Below, piece after piece: positions 41,384 to 50,254 of a stretch of DNA of 64,000 bases. Below the pieces are notes generated by a model that did not search any database, was not told the DNA's origin, and saw only the letters and a list, made by a program, of their open reading frames with translations. The DNA is taken from assembly GCA_902362775.1 (NCBI GenBank), contig CABIXV010000003.1, positions 1-64,000 of the forward strand, read 5' to 3'. The translations under genes were made by a program, and so were the position numbers. The first letter of the stretch is position 1. Each line of letters starts with the position of its first letter. Source of the DNA: Clostridiales bacterium. Lineage in GTDB: Bacteria > Bacillota > Clostridia > Oscillospirales > Oscillospiraceae.

Positions 41384-42742
41384 ATGGGTAAATTATTTGG
41401 GACTGACGGAATCCGCGGCGTAGTCAACGCCGGGCTTGATGCCGATTTGGCGTATAAAGTAGGACTGGCTGCCGCTATTGTGCTGTCCAAGGACAAAAAA
41501 CCGGGGGAGAAGCCTCTGGTTACCATCGGGAAGGATACCCGGATCTCCGGGGATCTGCTGAAAGGCTCCCTCATCGCTGGGCTGTGCACTGCTGGGGCCG
41601 ATGTGCTGGACTTGGGCACTCTTCCCACCCCAGGCGTGGCCTGGGTGACTGTGGACGAGGGGGCGGACGCTGGCATCGTTATCTCCGCCAGTCACAATCC
41701 ATTTGAGCACAACGGCATCAAGATCTTCAACGGCCAGGGCTTCAAGCTGTCCGATGAACTGGAGGAAAAAATCGAGGATATTGTCCTCTTTGGCCACAAC
41801 AATGTCCCTATGAAAACAGGTGGCGATATTGGCAAGGTGAGCTATGTGGCCCCCAAGGCCAGCGAGGACTACATCGACCACCTGGAGAGCACTATAGACT
41901 CCACCCTGGGTGGCCTGCGTATCCTTGTAGACTGTGCCAACGGAGCGGCCTCTACCACTGCCGCGCGGCTGTTTGACCGCTTCTCTAAGCTGCGTACCGA
42001 CGTCATCAACGCCGACCCGGATGGAATCAATATCAACGAAAAGTGCGGCTCTACCCATATTGATGGATTGGCCGCTATGGTCAAGGCAGGCGGCTACGAC
42101 ATTGGCATCGCCTTTGATGGGGACGCGGACCGCTGTCTGGCGGTCGATGAACTGGGAAATCTCATCGACGGGGATCAGATCATGGCCGCCTGTGGACTGG
42201 ATATGAAAGCCAAGGGAAAGCTGCCTGGGAATGCCATCGTGGCCACTGTCATGTCCAATCTGGGCCTACATCTTTACAGCAAGGAAAAAGGTATGGACCT
42301 GGAATGTACTGCGGTAGGCGACCGGAATGTTCTAGAGCGGATGCTGGAAAAGGGGTACCGTCTAGGCGGCGAGCAGTCTGGCCACATGATTTTCCTGGAG
42401 TACGCAACTACTGGCGACGGCCAGTTGACTGCGTTACAGATGTTGGCCCTGCTGAAGGAGAGTGGAAAAAGGGCTTCGGAGCTGTTTGGATGCTGTCCCC
42501 GTTTCCCACAGGTGCTTATCAATGTTCCGGTCACGGATAACGATGTAAAAAAGTCGGCGATGGCGAGCCCGTTACTGGCCCAGGCTGTCCAGCAGGAGGA
42601 GAGCGCCCTAAACGGCGAGGGCCGGGTGCTGGTCCGCCCGTCAGGAACCGAGGCCCTGATGCGGGTGATGGTGGAGGCCAAGACAGAGGAGATTGCCCAG
42701 GCGGCTGCCAAACGGCTGGCAGATCTGATCCCCCAACTATAA
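41384..42742 (+). CDS. glmM: Phosphoglucosamine mutase
   Basis: A 452-residue alpha-D-phosphohexomutase that interconverts glucosamine-6-P and glucosamine-1-P for UDP-GlcNAc and the cell wall. Seen: the N-terminal KLFGTDGIRGVVN, the phosphoserine loop ISASHNPFEHNGIK with the active Ser, the metal loop FDGDADRC, the sugar loop GGEQSGHMI and the phosphate loop RPSGTEALMRVMVEA. Length is typical. It follows ruvB in the same direction. Confidence 0.97.
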   Translation: MGKLFGTDGIRGVVNAGLDADLAYKVGLAAAIVLSKDKKPGEKPLVTIGKDTRISGDLLKGSLIAGLCTAGADVLDLGTLPTPGVAWVTVDEGADAGIVISASHNPFEHNGIKIFNGQGFKLSDELEEKIEDIVLFGHNNVPMKTGGDIGKVSYVAPKASEDYIDHLESTIDSTLGGLRILVDCANGAASTTAARLFDRFSKLRTDVINADPDGININEKCGSTHIDGLAAMVKAGGYDIGIAFDGDADRCLAVDELGNLIDGDQIMAACGLDMKAKGKLPGNAIVATVMSNLGLHLYSKEKGMDLECTAVGDRNVLERMLEKGYRLGGEQSGHMIFLEYATTGDGQLTALQMLALLKESGKRASELFGCCPRFPQVLINVPVTDNDVKKSAMASPLLAQAVQQEESALNGEGRVLVRPSGTEALMRVMVEAKTEEIAQAAAKRLADLIPQL

Positions 42743-42800
42743 AAGATGAATCGGATATGGTCGAGCTTGGAGGTTTTGACAAAATATTTCTGCCAAGGGC

Positions 42801-42829
42801 TTGACAAATCCGTTGATTTTGTTTATTAT
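42801..42829 (+). promoter_or_regulatory. Promoter of SigH-like gene
   Basis: Consensus TTGACA (42801-42806) and TATTAT (42824-42829) are 17 bases apart. The predicted start near 42836 lies downstream of the in-frame ATG at 42828, so that ATG cannot be the translation start. Confidence 0.75.
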
Positions 42830-42851
42830 GATTAAGAGCCATCCTATTGAT

Positions 42852-43436
42852 ATGGAAGTAACGCGATTCCAGAGTTTGTCCGATGAGGAATTATGTCAGC
42901 AGATTTCCAATGGCTGCCGTGAGGCGGAGGATGAATTGGTCCTTCGATATGGTCAGCTGGTACGTGCTTGTGCCCGCCCTCTGTTCTTAGCAGGCGGTGA
43001 TAGCGAGGACCTGATCCAGGAAGGTATGTTGGGCCTACTGACTGCCATCCGTGGCTTTGATCTCCGGCGGGACACAGCTTTTCGCACTTATGCTGAAATC
43101 TGTATCCGAAGCCGTCTGATTACTGCTGTCCGCGCCGCCCAAGGCGGCAAGCATTCCCCATTGAATCACAGCATCTCTTTTGAACCCCCTCTTTTTGACG
43201 GGACCAACGCGCGACTGTTTTCCATCGTGGAAAGCCCGGAGGACGTCATCATCGGCAGGGAGGAACTGAAAGAGCGGCTAGATGCTCTGAAGGGCCAGTT
43301 GTCTGAGCTTGAAGCCAATATTTTGCCGCTCTATTTAAACGGCCTCTCCTGTGGAGAGATTGCAAAGCAGGTAGACCGCTCCCAAAAGTCGGTAGACAAC
43401 GCCATCCAACGCATTCGCCGCAAAATGGCGCGGTGA
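42852..43436 (+). CDS. SigH-like RNA polymerase sigma factor
   Basis: A 194-residue sigma-70 family protein close to sporulation sigma-H. Seen: region 2 (SLSDEELCQQISNGCREAEDEL, then GGDSEDLIQEGMLGLLTAIRGF with the RNA polymerase contact and -10 recognition helix) and region 4 (LSCGEIAKQVDRSQKSVDNAIQRIRRKM). The ATG at 42852 was chosen because the promoter overlaps the earlier ATG at 42828; the ribosome site is weak. Sigma-H drives early sporulation and stationary-phase genes, though a second SigH-like factor may exist elsewhere in the genome. It is followed by a zinc-ribbon gene. Confidence 0.85.
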   Translation: MEVTRFQSLSDEELCQQISNGCREAEDELVLRYGQLVRACARPLFLAGGDSEDLIQEGMLGLLTAIRGFDLRRDTAFRTYAEICIRSRLITAVRAAQGGKHSPLNHSISFEPPLFDGTNARLFSIVESPEDVIIGREELKERLDALKGQLSELEANILPLYLNGLSCGEIAKQVDRSQKSVDNAIQRIRRKMAR

Positions 43437-43529
43437 TTTTATCCCCGGCGTATCCAGCGTGAGCTGATCGCATATTACAATCGCCCAAGCGAATTGATTT
43501 GGGCAACGAGTCAAAGAGAGGGAAAGTCC

Positions 43530-43811
43530 ATGTACGAAGACAAGATCCTGGTATGTAAAGAGTGTGGCAACGAGTTCACCTTCACCGCTGGTGAGCAGGA
43601 GTTCTATGCCGAGCGCGGCTTCCAGAACGAGCCCCAGCGCTGCAAGGCCTGCCGTGATGCCCGCAAGAACGCTGCTCGCGGCCCCCGTGAGTATTTTACT
43701 GCGGTGTGCGCTGCCTGTGGTGGTGAGGCTAAGGTTCCTTTCGAGCCCAAGTCTGACCGTCCTGTTTACTGCAGCGACTGCTTCGCCAAGATGCGTGAGC
43801 AGCAGGGCTGA
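43530..43811 (+). CDS. Zinc-ribbon protein
   Basis: A 93-residue protein with six Cys in CxxC pairs: CKECG near residue 7, CKACR near 38, CAACGG near 60 and CSDC near 81. They can form two zinc sites. Between them is a conserved-looking region FTFTAGEQEFYAERGFQNEPQRC. Proteins of this type are annotated as CxxC-type zinc-binding proteins of unknown role. GAGAGGG precedes the ATG at 43530. Codon choice is unusually biased to C/T-ending codons, a sign of high expression. Two terminators follow. Confidence 0.85.
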   Translation: MYEDKILVCKECGNEFTFTAGEQEFYAERGFQNEPQRCKACRDARKNAARGPREYFTAVCAACGGEAKVPFEPKSDRPVYCSDCFAKMREQQG

Positions 43812-43823
43812 TATCTGCCAAGA

Positions 43824-43853
43824 AAAAAGGGCGCCCAATCGGGCGTCCTTTTT
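43824..43853 (+). terminator. Zinc-ribbon gene terminator
   Basis: AAAAAGGGCGCCC and GGGCGTCCTTTTT pair around loop AATC, followed by CTTG. It is directly after the zinc-ribbon stop codon. Confidence 0.88.
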
Positions 43854-43860
43854 CTTGCCC

Positions 43861-43908
43861 CATCAAAAACGCTCGGATCGCCACATCGGCGTCCGAGCGT
43901 TTTTGATG
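43861..43908. terminator. Bidirectional terminator, dapB side
   Basis: CATCAAAAACGCTCGGA (43861-43877) and TCCGAGCGTTTTTGATG (43892-43908) form a perfect 17-bp stem that includes its own A/T tracts. It ends 3 bases before the dapB stop, so it serves the leftward asd-dapA-dapB operon and backs up the previous terminator. Confidence 0.93.
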
Positions 43909-43911
43909 GAC

Positions 43912-44667
43912 TTATTTGACTAGCATACTCATATCGTACAGGCCCGGAGCATCCACTGTGGCCATGAATTTTGCGGCTTCAAGAGCCCCTTTGGCAAAAA
44001 TCTCACGGGAATGGGCGATATGACGGATCTCCATTACTTCATCGTGGCCGGCAAAAATGATCTCATGCTCTCCCACAATGGTGCCTCCACGTACAGCAGA
44101 GATGCCAATCTCCTTTTTATCCCGTGGTTGACGGACGGAGTGTCGGTCAAAGACGTATTCGGTTTCATGCCCACAGGCGGAGGCGGCAGCGTCCGCAATC
44201 ATAAGGGCAGTTCCCGAAGGGGCATCTACCTTGCGGCGGTGGTGCCGCTCGATGATTTCGATATCATAGCTGTCTCCCAATACTGTGGAAGCCTTCTTGA
44301 CCAACTCAAGCAGTACATTGATGCCAAGGGACATATTAGCCGAGCGGAAGATTGGAACTTCTAGAGCGGCCGCACCAATTTGAGCGACTTGCTCAGGAGT
44401 ATATCCGGTGGTGGCCAAAATCATGGGAATTCGGGTATCCCTGGCAAAGGACAACAGACCATCCAGCGCGGCCGGAGAGGAAAAATCAATGACAGCATCC
44501 GCTTCTCCATGAAATTGGGCAGGGGAGGAGTACACCGGAAATTCTCGGTCACTGGCGCCTAGTACATCAAAGCCAGCGACGACCTGGACCTGGGGATCTG
44601 CCTCACAGAGAGAGGTCACCACCCGGCCCATATGACCATTACAGCCGGAAATGATTATCTTTAGCAC
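43912..44667 (-). CDS. dapB: 4-hydroxy-tetrahydrodipicolinate reductase
   Basis: A 251-residue NAD(P)H enzyme, second step of the lysine/diaminopimelate branch. Seen: the dinucleotide motif IIISGCNGHMGRVV, the catalytic EIIERHHRRKVDAPSGTALM with the family's His and Lys, and a C-terminal tetramerisation segment. Length is typical. It is the last gene of the leftward asd-dapA-dapB operon, 13 bases after dapA. Its product leads to dipicolinate (for spores) and to meso-diaminopimelate for peptidoglycan. Confidence 0.97.
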   Translation of the reverse strand: MLKIIISGCNGHMGRVVTSLCEADPQVQVVAGFDVLGASDREFPVYSSPAQFHGEADAVIDFSSPAALDGLLSFARDTRIPMILATTGYTPEQVAQIGAAALEVPIFRSANMSLGINVLLELVKKASTVLGDSYDIEIIERHHRRKVDAPSGTALMIADAAASACGHETEYVFDRHSVRQPRDKKEIGISAVRGGTIVGEHEIIFAGHDEVMEIRHIAHSREIFAKGALEAAKFMATVDAPGLYDMSMLVK

Positions 44668-44680
44668 GTGTGGACGCTCC

Positions 44681-45571
44681 TTACTTCAGCAGGCCCATCC
44701 GCTCCATCGAGGTGCGGAGTACGGCCAGATTCTTGTCAGAGATATCGCACAGAGGCAGCCGAAGTGAACCAGCCTCCATCCCCATTAGATTCATAGCCGC
44801 CTTGACGGGGATGGGATTGACCTCACAGAACAGGGCGTCGATTAGATCCATATATTCGATCTGGAGTTTAGCCGCGGATTCGAAGTCATTGTCCAGGCAC
44901 CAGTGGCTCATCTGTACCATGACCTCAGGGATGATGTTAGAGGCCACAGAGATGACGCCTTTGGCTCCCAGCGCCATCATAGGGACCACTTGGTCATCAT
45001 TGCCGGACCAGATATAGAAGTCGTCAGGGCACAGATACCGGGTATGGGCCAGGAGGGAGAAATTGCCACTGGCCTCCTTGACGCCGTTGATCTTGGGATT
45101 TTCGGACAGCACCTTATAGGTGTCGGCAGTAAAGGATACGCCGGTGCGGCTGGGAACATTATACAGGATGATGGGAAGGTCAGTCCGGTCGGAAATATAC
45201 TCATAGTGCTTGATCAGACCGGTCTGGCTTGCCTTGTTATAATAGGGGGTGACGTGGAGCAGGGCATCTGCACCGGAATCCTGTGCGTGCTGGGACAGGT
45301 AGACGGCGGCAGAGGTGTCGTTGCTGCCGGAACCAGCGATGACCTTGACACGGTGATCTACCCGCTTGACACAAAATTCCACGGCAGCAATGTGCTCACG
45401 AATAGACATGGTAGCGGACTCACCAGTGGTGCCGCAGACACACACCGCATCCACGCCGGCGGCGATCTGGTCGTCGATCAGCTTTCCGAAGGCGTCGTAG
45501 TTGATGCTGCCGTTTTGGTCAAAGGGAGTGACCAGCGCGGGACAGGAACCGGTAAAAACAGGACTTCTCAT
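44681..45571 (-). CDS. dapA: 4-hydroxy-tetrahydrodipicolinate synthase
   Basis: A 296-residue TIM-barrel aldolase that condenses pyruvate with aspartate semialdehyde. Seen: GTTGESATM near residue 48, IILYNVPSRTGVSF with the conserved Tyr and Arg, and the Schiff-base Lys in INGVKEASG. Length is typical. AAGGG lies upstream. The ATG at 45571 was preferred to a TTG six bases earlier, which is only 4 bases from the ribosome site. It lies between asd and dapB, 53 bases after asd. Confidence 0.97.
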   Translation of the reverse strand: MRSPVFTGSCPALVTPFDQNGSINYDAFGKLIDDQIAAGVDAVCVCGTTGESATMSIREHIAAVEFCVKRVDHRVKVIAGSGSNDTSAAVYLSQHAQDSGADALLHVTPYYNKASQTGLIKHYEYISDRTDLPIILYNVPSRTGVSFTADTYKVLSENPKINGVKEASGNFSLLAHTRYLCPDDFYIWSGNDDQVVPMMALGAKGVISVASNIIPEVMVQMSHWCLDNDFESAAKLQIEYMDLIDALFCEVNPIPVKAAMNLMGMEAGSLRLPLCDISDKNLAVLRTSMERMGLLK

Positions 45572-45624
45572 AAACAATACACCCTTTCTTCAAATGCGGG
45601 AAGTAAGGAGGGTGACCTCCTGGC

Positions 45625-46713
45625 TCACCTATGATCGATATAGCCCTCGGCGCACAGCAGCTCGGCCAACAGGACAGCGCCGCCTGCAGCACCCCGCAGG
45701 GTATTGTGGGACAGGCCCACGAACTTATAGTCATACTGTGTGTCCTCACGGAGCCGCCCCATGGAAACCGCCATTCCGCCTTCCAGCTCACGGTCCAGCT
45801 TGGCCTGGGGACGGTCTGGCTCCTCGAAGTAATGGATAAACTGCTTGGGCGCGGAGGGAAGCTCCAGCTCCTGGGCTCTGCCCTTGAAATTGGCCCAGTC
45901 TAACTTGATCTGCTCGATGGAGGGCTTTTCACCGGAAAACTTGATAAATACGGCGGCGGTGTGTCCGTCGGATACTGGGACGCGCAGACACTGGGCGGTG
46001 ATGGAGGGGCCATCCGCCTTGACAAATTTATCGTTCTCGATGCGTCCCCAGATCTTCAACGGCTCCTGCTCGCTCTTTTCCTCCTCGCCACCGATATAAG
46101 GGATCAGGTTATCGACCATTTCGGGCCAACGTTCAAAGGTCTTGCCGGCGCCAGAGATGGCCTGATAGGTACAGACCAGGACCTTTTCCACACCGTACTT
46201 CAGCAGGGGGGTGATGGCGGGAGCATAAGACTGGATAGAGCAGTTGGACTTGACGGCGATAAAGCCGCGTTTGGTGCCTAGGCGGCGGCGTTGTGCGGGG
46301 ATGATCTCAATATGCTGAGGATTCATCTCGGGGACCACCATTGGCACGTCATCGGTCCAACGGTGGGCGGAGTTGTTGGAGACCACGGGACACTCGGCTT
46401 TGGCGTACCGCTCCTCCAAAGCGCGGATTTCATCCTTCTTCATATCAACAGCACAGAATACGAAGTCCACCAGACCGGCGATTTTCTCCACGTCGGCCTG
46501 AGCATCCATGACAACCAAGCCCTTGGCCTCTTCAGGAATGGGTTTCTCCATGGCCCAACGTCCGGAGACAGCCTGCTCATAGGTCTTTCCAGCAGAACGG
46601 GGGCTGGCTGCGATGACTGTAAGCTGGAACCAGGGATGACCCTCCATCAGTGTGATGAAACGCTGACCAACCATACCGGTTCCGCCAATGATACCTACTT
46701 TATACTTTTCCAT
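45625..46713 (-). CDS. asd: Aspartate-semialdehyde dehydrogenase
   Basis: A 362-residue NADPH enzyme that reduces aspartyl phosphate to the semialdehyde, the branch point to lysine, threonine and methionine. Seen: VGIIGGTGMVGQRFI nucleotide motif, catalytic Cys158 in KSNCSIQS, and the late His in VPVSDGHTAAVF. It is the longer, archaeal/fungal-like form of Asd seen in many Clostridia. The ATG at 46713 follows GGAGG by ~9 bases. The open frame back to 46851 runs through the terminator of the riboswitch and is not used. It is the first gene of the operon. Confidence 0.96.
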   Translation of the reverse strand: MEKYKVGIIGGTGMVGQRFITLMEGHPWFQLTVIAASPRSAGKTYEQAVSGRWAMEKPIPEEAKGLVVMDAQADVEKIAGLVDFVFCAVDMKKDEIRALEERYAKAECPVVSNNSAHRWTDDVPMVVPEMNPQHIEIIPAQRRRLGTKRGFIAVKSNCSIQSYAPAITPLLKYGVEKVLVCTYQAISGAGKTFERWPEMVDNLIPYIGGEEEKSEQEPLKIWGRIENDKFVKADGPSITAQCLRVPVSDGHTAAVFIKFSGEKPSIEQIKLDWANFKGRAQELELPSAPKQFIHYFEEPDRPQAKLDRELEGGMAVSMGRLREDTQYDYKFVGLSHNTLRGAAGGAVLLAELLCAEGYIDHR

Positions 46714-46787
46714 GTAAAGCAACCTCCAAATCTCTCTTATATAAGGGTATGACAAAGTCTGAACATAGATGAGTCGACCAGGGAAAA

Positions 46788-46825
46788 GAAAAAAATAAAT
46801 CAGCGGCTTTTCAAGCGGCTGATTT
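46788..46825 (-). terminator. Riboswitch-controlled terminator before asd
   Basis: On the minus strand AAATCAGC and GCTGATTT close a hairpin with an inner stem, followed by ATTTTTTT. It lies between the lysine riboswitch and asd, ~70 bases before the start codon, where the expression platform is expected. Lysine binding should favour this terminator. Confidence 0.85.
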
Positions 46826-46880
46826 TGTACTATAATGTCGACTAAGAGCAAATTGCTCGACCGGCAAAATATTCACAAAA

Positions 46881-47055
46881 GCAGACAGCTCTCCATCAGC
46901 CTGACCCTGATGACAGTCGGCTGGCTGTTAACCAGACGACCAGAGCAAACTCTCGACCGGAAGAGCAGCTCTTCGGCGGCGTCCCCTTTGAACATGGATC
47001 AGCGGGAACCGGCTCCCTGGCCATGTCTACTGATGTAGCCGCACCTCTATCTTGC
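46881..47055 (-). promoter_or_regulatory. Lysine riboswitch (L box)
   Basis: Read on the minus strand the region contains the lysine-riboswitch landmarks in order: GATAGAGGTGCG with CAGTA after it, GGGACGCCGCCGAAG, GGTCGTCTGGTTAACAGCC, ACTGTCATCAGG, and the closing TGGAGAGCTGTC, which pairs with the first segment as P1. Length ~175 bases is right for the class. It leads asd-dapA-dapB, so high lysine should shut off lysine/diaminopimelate synthesis through the terminator at 46788-46825. Confidence 0.93.
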
Positions 47056-47068
47056 AGAATTTGACCCT

Positions 47069-47097
47069 ATCCTATCACGTTTGAAGGTCGGTGTCAA
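47069..47097 (-). promoter_or_regulatory. asd operon promoter
   Basis: On the minus strand TTGACA (47092-47097) and TAGGAT (47069-47074) are 17 bases apart, placing the transcript start just before the lysine riboswitch. Confidence 0.75.
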
Positions 47098-47135
47098 TAG
47101 TACAAAACCGCAGAAGTGGAGAAATGGAGCAGACC

Positions 47136-48935
47136 ATGAGGAGAAATTGGATGCGGCTTGCCGCCGCTGTACTTGCAATAACCCTGGCAGTCCCCACCGG
47201 ATGGGCCGTAAGAACCAACAGTGACGGTGAGGTTATGATCCGTGTAGGGCTGGCATCCTCGTACCAGTACGTAGAAACGGGAGAGCTGGAGGCCGCTCAC
47301 CTCCAAAATAATACAGGGTATGGCGCCGGTTTCCGCTTCGGCTACTACGACGGGAATATGGATTTCGTTGAGCTGGGACGGACGGAGAAGGACATTGACC
47401 AGGTGGCGGTGCTTAAGACACAAAACCTCTACTATGGACGGGACGCCTCGTTGGGCAAGACTACCTACTCCTCCTCCATTACCAGCAATATCGCGGTGGG
47501 TTGCTATCATATTTTGATCGATAGCGGGTATGGAGACTACGAGGACGCACGGCGGGACGCGGAAGACTATGAGGATGGCTTCGTGGCCTGGATAGATGGA
47601 GAATACCAGGTTCGGGTGGGAGCCTATCTCTCAAAGGGCGAGGCGCTGGACGCAATCGATACCTTAGGGGAAGGGACCGTTGTAGGGACTACTTCCTACG
47701 GAATGAGTATTGTGGAAACAGGGACGGATCATATCCTGTTTCAATTTGACCAGGGAACAGGTGGTATCCTGGCGATCCTGCCAGACGTGACCGGAGCAGA
47801 GGATGTCAGGACTTGGTTCTCCAATTATAAATACCGAGGTGGCTTTCTTTATCAGCGCCTCAATGGAGGAAATATCTCGGTAGTCAATGTGGTGGAGCTG
47901 GAGGACTATGTAAAGGGTGTGGTCTGTTATGAGATGGGCCGCACCTGGCCCTTGGAGGCCCTGAAGGCCCAAGCCACCTGTGCCAGGACTTATGTTCTGA
48001 GGAACATGGGCCGGCACCAGAGCTACGGATTTGACGTATGTGGCAGTACGGAATGTCAGGCATACCATGGTTGCGGAGATGGACGTTCCAACTCCGGCCC
48101 CAGTGAGGTAAGCGACCAGGCGGTAGAGGAAACAGCGGGCCAGGTGGTTCTCTATAACGGAAAATTGGCAGAGACCGTATATTCCTCCAGCGCGGGCGGA
48201 GCCACAGAGGACGCAAAGAATGTCTGGGGGACGGATACAGTCAACACCCATCCCTACCTGAAGGGTGTGATAGATCCTTACGAATCCCTAGTAGACGACT
48301 TAAATCCCTATTCTCCCTGGACGGTTACCTATACCTCAGAGGAGCTGACCAGTAAACTTCAGAGCAACGGCTTTGGGGTTGGTACTTCCATCGATTACCT
48401 AGAACTGACCTACTCTGAGATGGGAAACGTCATTCGACTTCAGGTACACTGGAAAAATGGGAACAGCAACACGTTCAAGCCAAGTGCATCCTCTGGCGGC
48501 ATAGATATGGGTATCCGAGGAAATTTTGGTGTTAAGTCGATCCGGTTTACAGTAAATGGAAAGATGGCCAGCCAGCCAGCCGGAAACGGATCTGGAAGCT
48601 ATGCGGTCAATGGTTCCGGTACACTGAGTGGTACGGACGATGTATATGTGATTTCTGGTACCGGTTCGGTATCTGGAGCTGGAAGCGATCTGTATGTGAT
48701 CTCCGGTTCTGGAAAGATTAGCTCGCTGGCGGAGGGGAATACCGGTGCCTCCGGGACCAATGTGGGAGGCGGCACAGTGACCGTCTCTGGAGATACTTAT
48801 GTATTTGACGGAGCGGGCTGGGGGCACCAATTGGGAATGAGCCAATTTGGTGCCAACGCCATGGCCCGCGAAGGGTTTGACTATGACGAGATACTGAAAT
48901 TTTATTTTCCTGGCGTCCAAGTGGGCACCTATTAA
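47136..48935 (+). CDS. SpoIID/LytB-domain protein
   Basis: A 599-residue exported protein. Seen: a signal peptide or membrane anchor (residues 3-25, RNWMRLAAAVLAITLAVPTGWA), an SPOR-like stretch around 135-185, and a SpoIID/LytB domain (VVELEDYVKGVVCYEMGRTWPLEALKAQA, then YSSSAGG). The domain's final motif, GAGWGHQLGMSQFGANAMA, is split from the rest by a ~90-residue Gly/Ser-rich stretch with a VYVISG repeat. SpoIID is a lytic transglycosylase of engulfment; LytB relatives act on vegetative wall. The start at 47136 was chosen from spacing to TGGAG; 47124 is possible. Confidence 0.85.
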   Translation: MRRNWMRLAAAVLAITLAVPTGWAVRTNSDGEVMIRVGLASSYQYVETGELEAAHLQNNTGYGAGFRFGYYDGNMDFVELGRTEKDIDQVAVLKTQNLYYGRDASLGKTTYSSSITSNIAVGCYHILIDSGYGDYEDARRDAEDYEDGFVAWIDGEYQVRVGAYLSKGEALDAIDTLGEGTVVGTTSYGMSIVETGTDHILFQFDQGTGGILAILPDVTGAEDVRTWFSNYKYRGGFLYQRLNGGNISVVNVVELEDYVKGVVCYEMGRTWPLEALKAQATCARTYVLRNMGRHQSYGFDVCGSTECQAYHGCGDGRSNSGPSEVSDQAVEETAGQVVLYNGKLAETVYSSSAGGATEDAKNVWGTDTVNTHPYLKGVIDPYESLVDDLNPYSPWTVTYTSEELTSKLQSNGFGVGTSIDYLELTYSEMGNVIRLQVHWKNGNSNTFKPSASSGGIDMGIRGNFGVKSIRFTVNGKMASQPAGNGSGSYAVNGSGTLSGTDDVYVISGTGSVSGAGSDLYVISGSGKISSLAEGNTGASGTNVGGGTVTVSGDTYVFDGAGWGHQLGMSQFGANAMAREGFDYDEILKFYFPGVQVGTY

Positions 48936-48959
48936 AAGAAGAGAAAGGCGTAAACTGTT

Positions 48960-49982
48960 TTGAAGACCTCTGATTTCAATTTTGAACTGCCAGAAGAGCT
49001 GATCGCTCAGACTCCTCTAGAGCGGCGTGATTCCTCCCGGCTGCTGACACTGGACAAGAACACAGGAGCAGTCGGACATCACCACTTTTATGATCTGCCG
49101 GACTTCCTGCGCCCCGGAGATTGCCTAGTCCTCAATGACTCCAGAGTGCTGCCCGCTCGTCTGATCGGGCACCGACCCACGGGAGGGACCTGTGAGGTAT
49201 TGCTGCTGGTGGACCGGGGCGAGGGGTGCTGGGAATGCTTAGTCCGTCCAGGAAAAAAACTTAGGACAGGCGCCCAGATAATATTTGGACAAGGGCAGCT
49301 GACTGCAACGATTGAACGGGAGCTGGAGGACGGCAAGCGGCTGGTCCAGTTCCACTACCAGGGAATTTTTCTTGAAATATTAGAGGAATTGGGGAAAATG
49401 CCCCTGCCGCCCTATATCAAGGCCGAGCTGGAGAACCAGGAGCGTTATCAAACGGTCTATTCTAAAGTCGTAGGATCCGCCGCAGCGCCCACCGCCGGAC
49501 TGCATTTTACTCCGGAACTGCTGGATAATATCCAGGAAATGGGTGTGAAGGTATGCTACGTTACGCTCCATGTCGGCCTTGGTACCTTTCGGCCTGTCAA
49601 AGCGGAGGACATCCGCGACCATGAGATGCATTCTGAGTTTTGCATGATATCTCAGGAAACCGCGGACATCATCAATGAAACCAAAAGAAATGGAGGCAGG
49701 GTGATTTGTGTGGGTACCACTTCCTGCCGCACCATTGAGAGCTTTGCGGCGGAGGACGGCACCATGACACAGCGGTCTGGATGGACAAATATCTTTATCT
49801 ATCCTGGGTATCGCTTCAAGGTGTTGGACGCGCTGGTCACAAATTTTCACCTACCTCAGTCCACCCTTATCATGTTGGTATCCGCTCTGGCGGGCCGCGA
49901 ACATGTACTGAACGCCTATCAAGAGGCGGTGAAAGAGAAATACCGCTTTTTTAGCTTCGGAGACGCCATGTTCATTTCTTAG
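48960..49982 (+). CDS. queA: tRNA preQ1(34) S-adenosylmethionine ribosyltransferase-isomerase
   Basis: A 340-residue enzyme that adds an epoxycyclopentane unit from SAM to preQ1 at the wobble base of tRNAs for Asp, Asn, His and Tyr. Seen: [24 protein letters not shown] at the start, the [12 protein letters not shown] motif, and [15 protein letters not shown] then [13 protein letters not shown], all family signatures. Length is typical. The TTG start at 48960 is supported by family alignment. The upstream AAAGG is ~12 bases away, so translation may be weak. It is followed by tgt, the base exchange step of the same pathway. Confidence 0.95.
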   Translation: MKTSDFNFELPEELIAQTPLERRDSSRLLTLDKNTGAVGHHHFYDLPDFLRPGDCLVLNDSRVLPARLIGHRPTGGTCEVLLLVDRGEGCWECLVRPGKKLRTGAQIIFGQGQLTATIERELEDGKRLVQFHYQGIFLEILEELGKMPLPPYIKAELENQERYQTVYSKVVGSAAAPTAGLHFTPELLDNIQEMGVKVCYVTLHVGLGTFRPVKAEDIRDHEMHSEFCMISQETADIINETKRNGGRVICVGTTSCRTIESFAAEDGTMTQRSGWTNIFIYPGYRFKVLDALVTNFHLPQSTLIMLVSALAGREHVLNAYQEAVKEKYRFFSFGDAMFIS

Positions 49983-50254
49983 AAAGCGCGTCATGGCTGA
50001 TAGACTTGTCCAATATCGGTCAGGCTCTCGTGGTCGGCCTAGAGGGGGCGGTAATATCCGCTACAGAGCAGCTTCGAGCGATGGGATCGGAAGGAGTGTT
50101 CCAAAAAAATCAGAAATGTTTTGGATCCCGAAGCGTGACTCCAGCAGTTGGAGGCGCTAACCGGCGCGAAGGACCGGGACCCAAGACAGCCAGCTGCAGC
50201 CAGCGCGTAAGGCGGAATGAAGTCGCTGGTATCACACACTTTAAGGAGAAATCT
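49983..50254 (+). other. 272-base queA-tgt spacer, no gene recognised
   Basis: No promoter, terminator or convincing gene was found. A 56-codon frame from the ATG near 49993 and the frame that runs into tgt from 50006 both lack ribosome sites and familiar motifs. The stretch is longer than usual for queA-tgt spacing. Confidence 0.4.

Noticed and set aside
42801..42851. Longer start of the SigH-like gene at 42801 or 42828
   Set aside because: Both lie within the TTGACA-17-TATTAT promoter, before the predicted transcript start.
50006..50254. N-terminal extension of tgt
   Set aside because: No ribosome site, no similarity to Tgt, and a clear TAAGGAG before the ATG at 50255.
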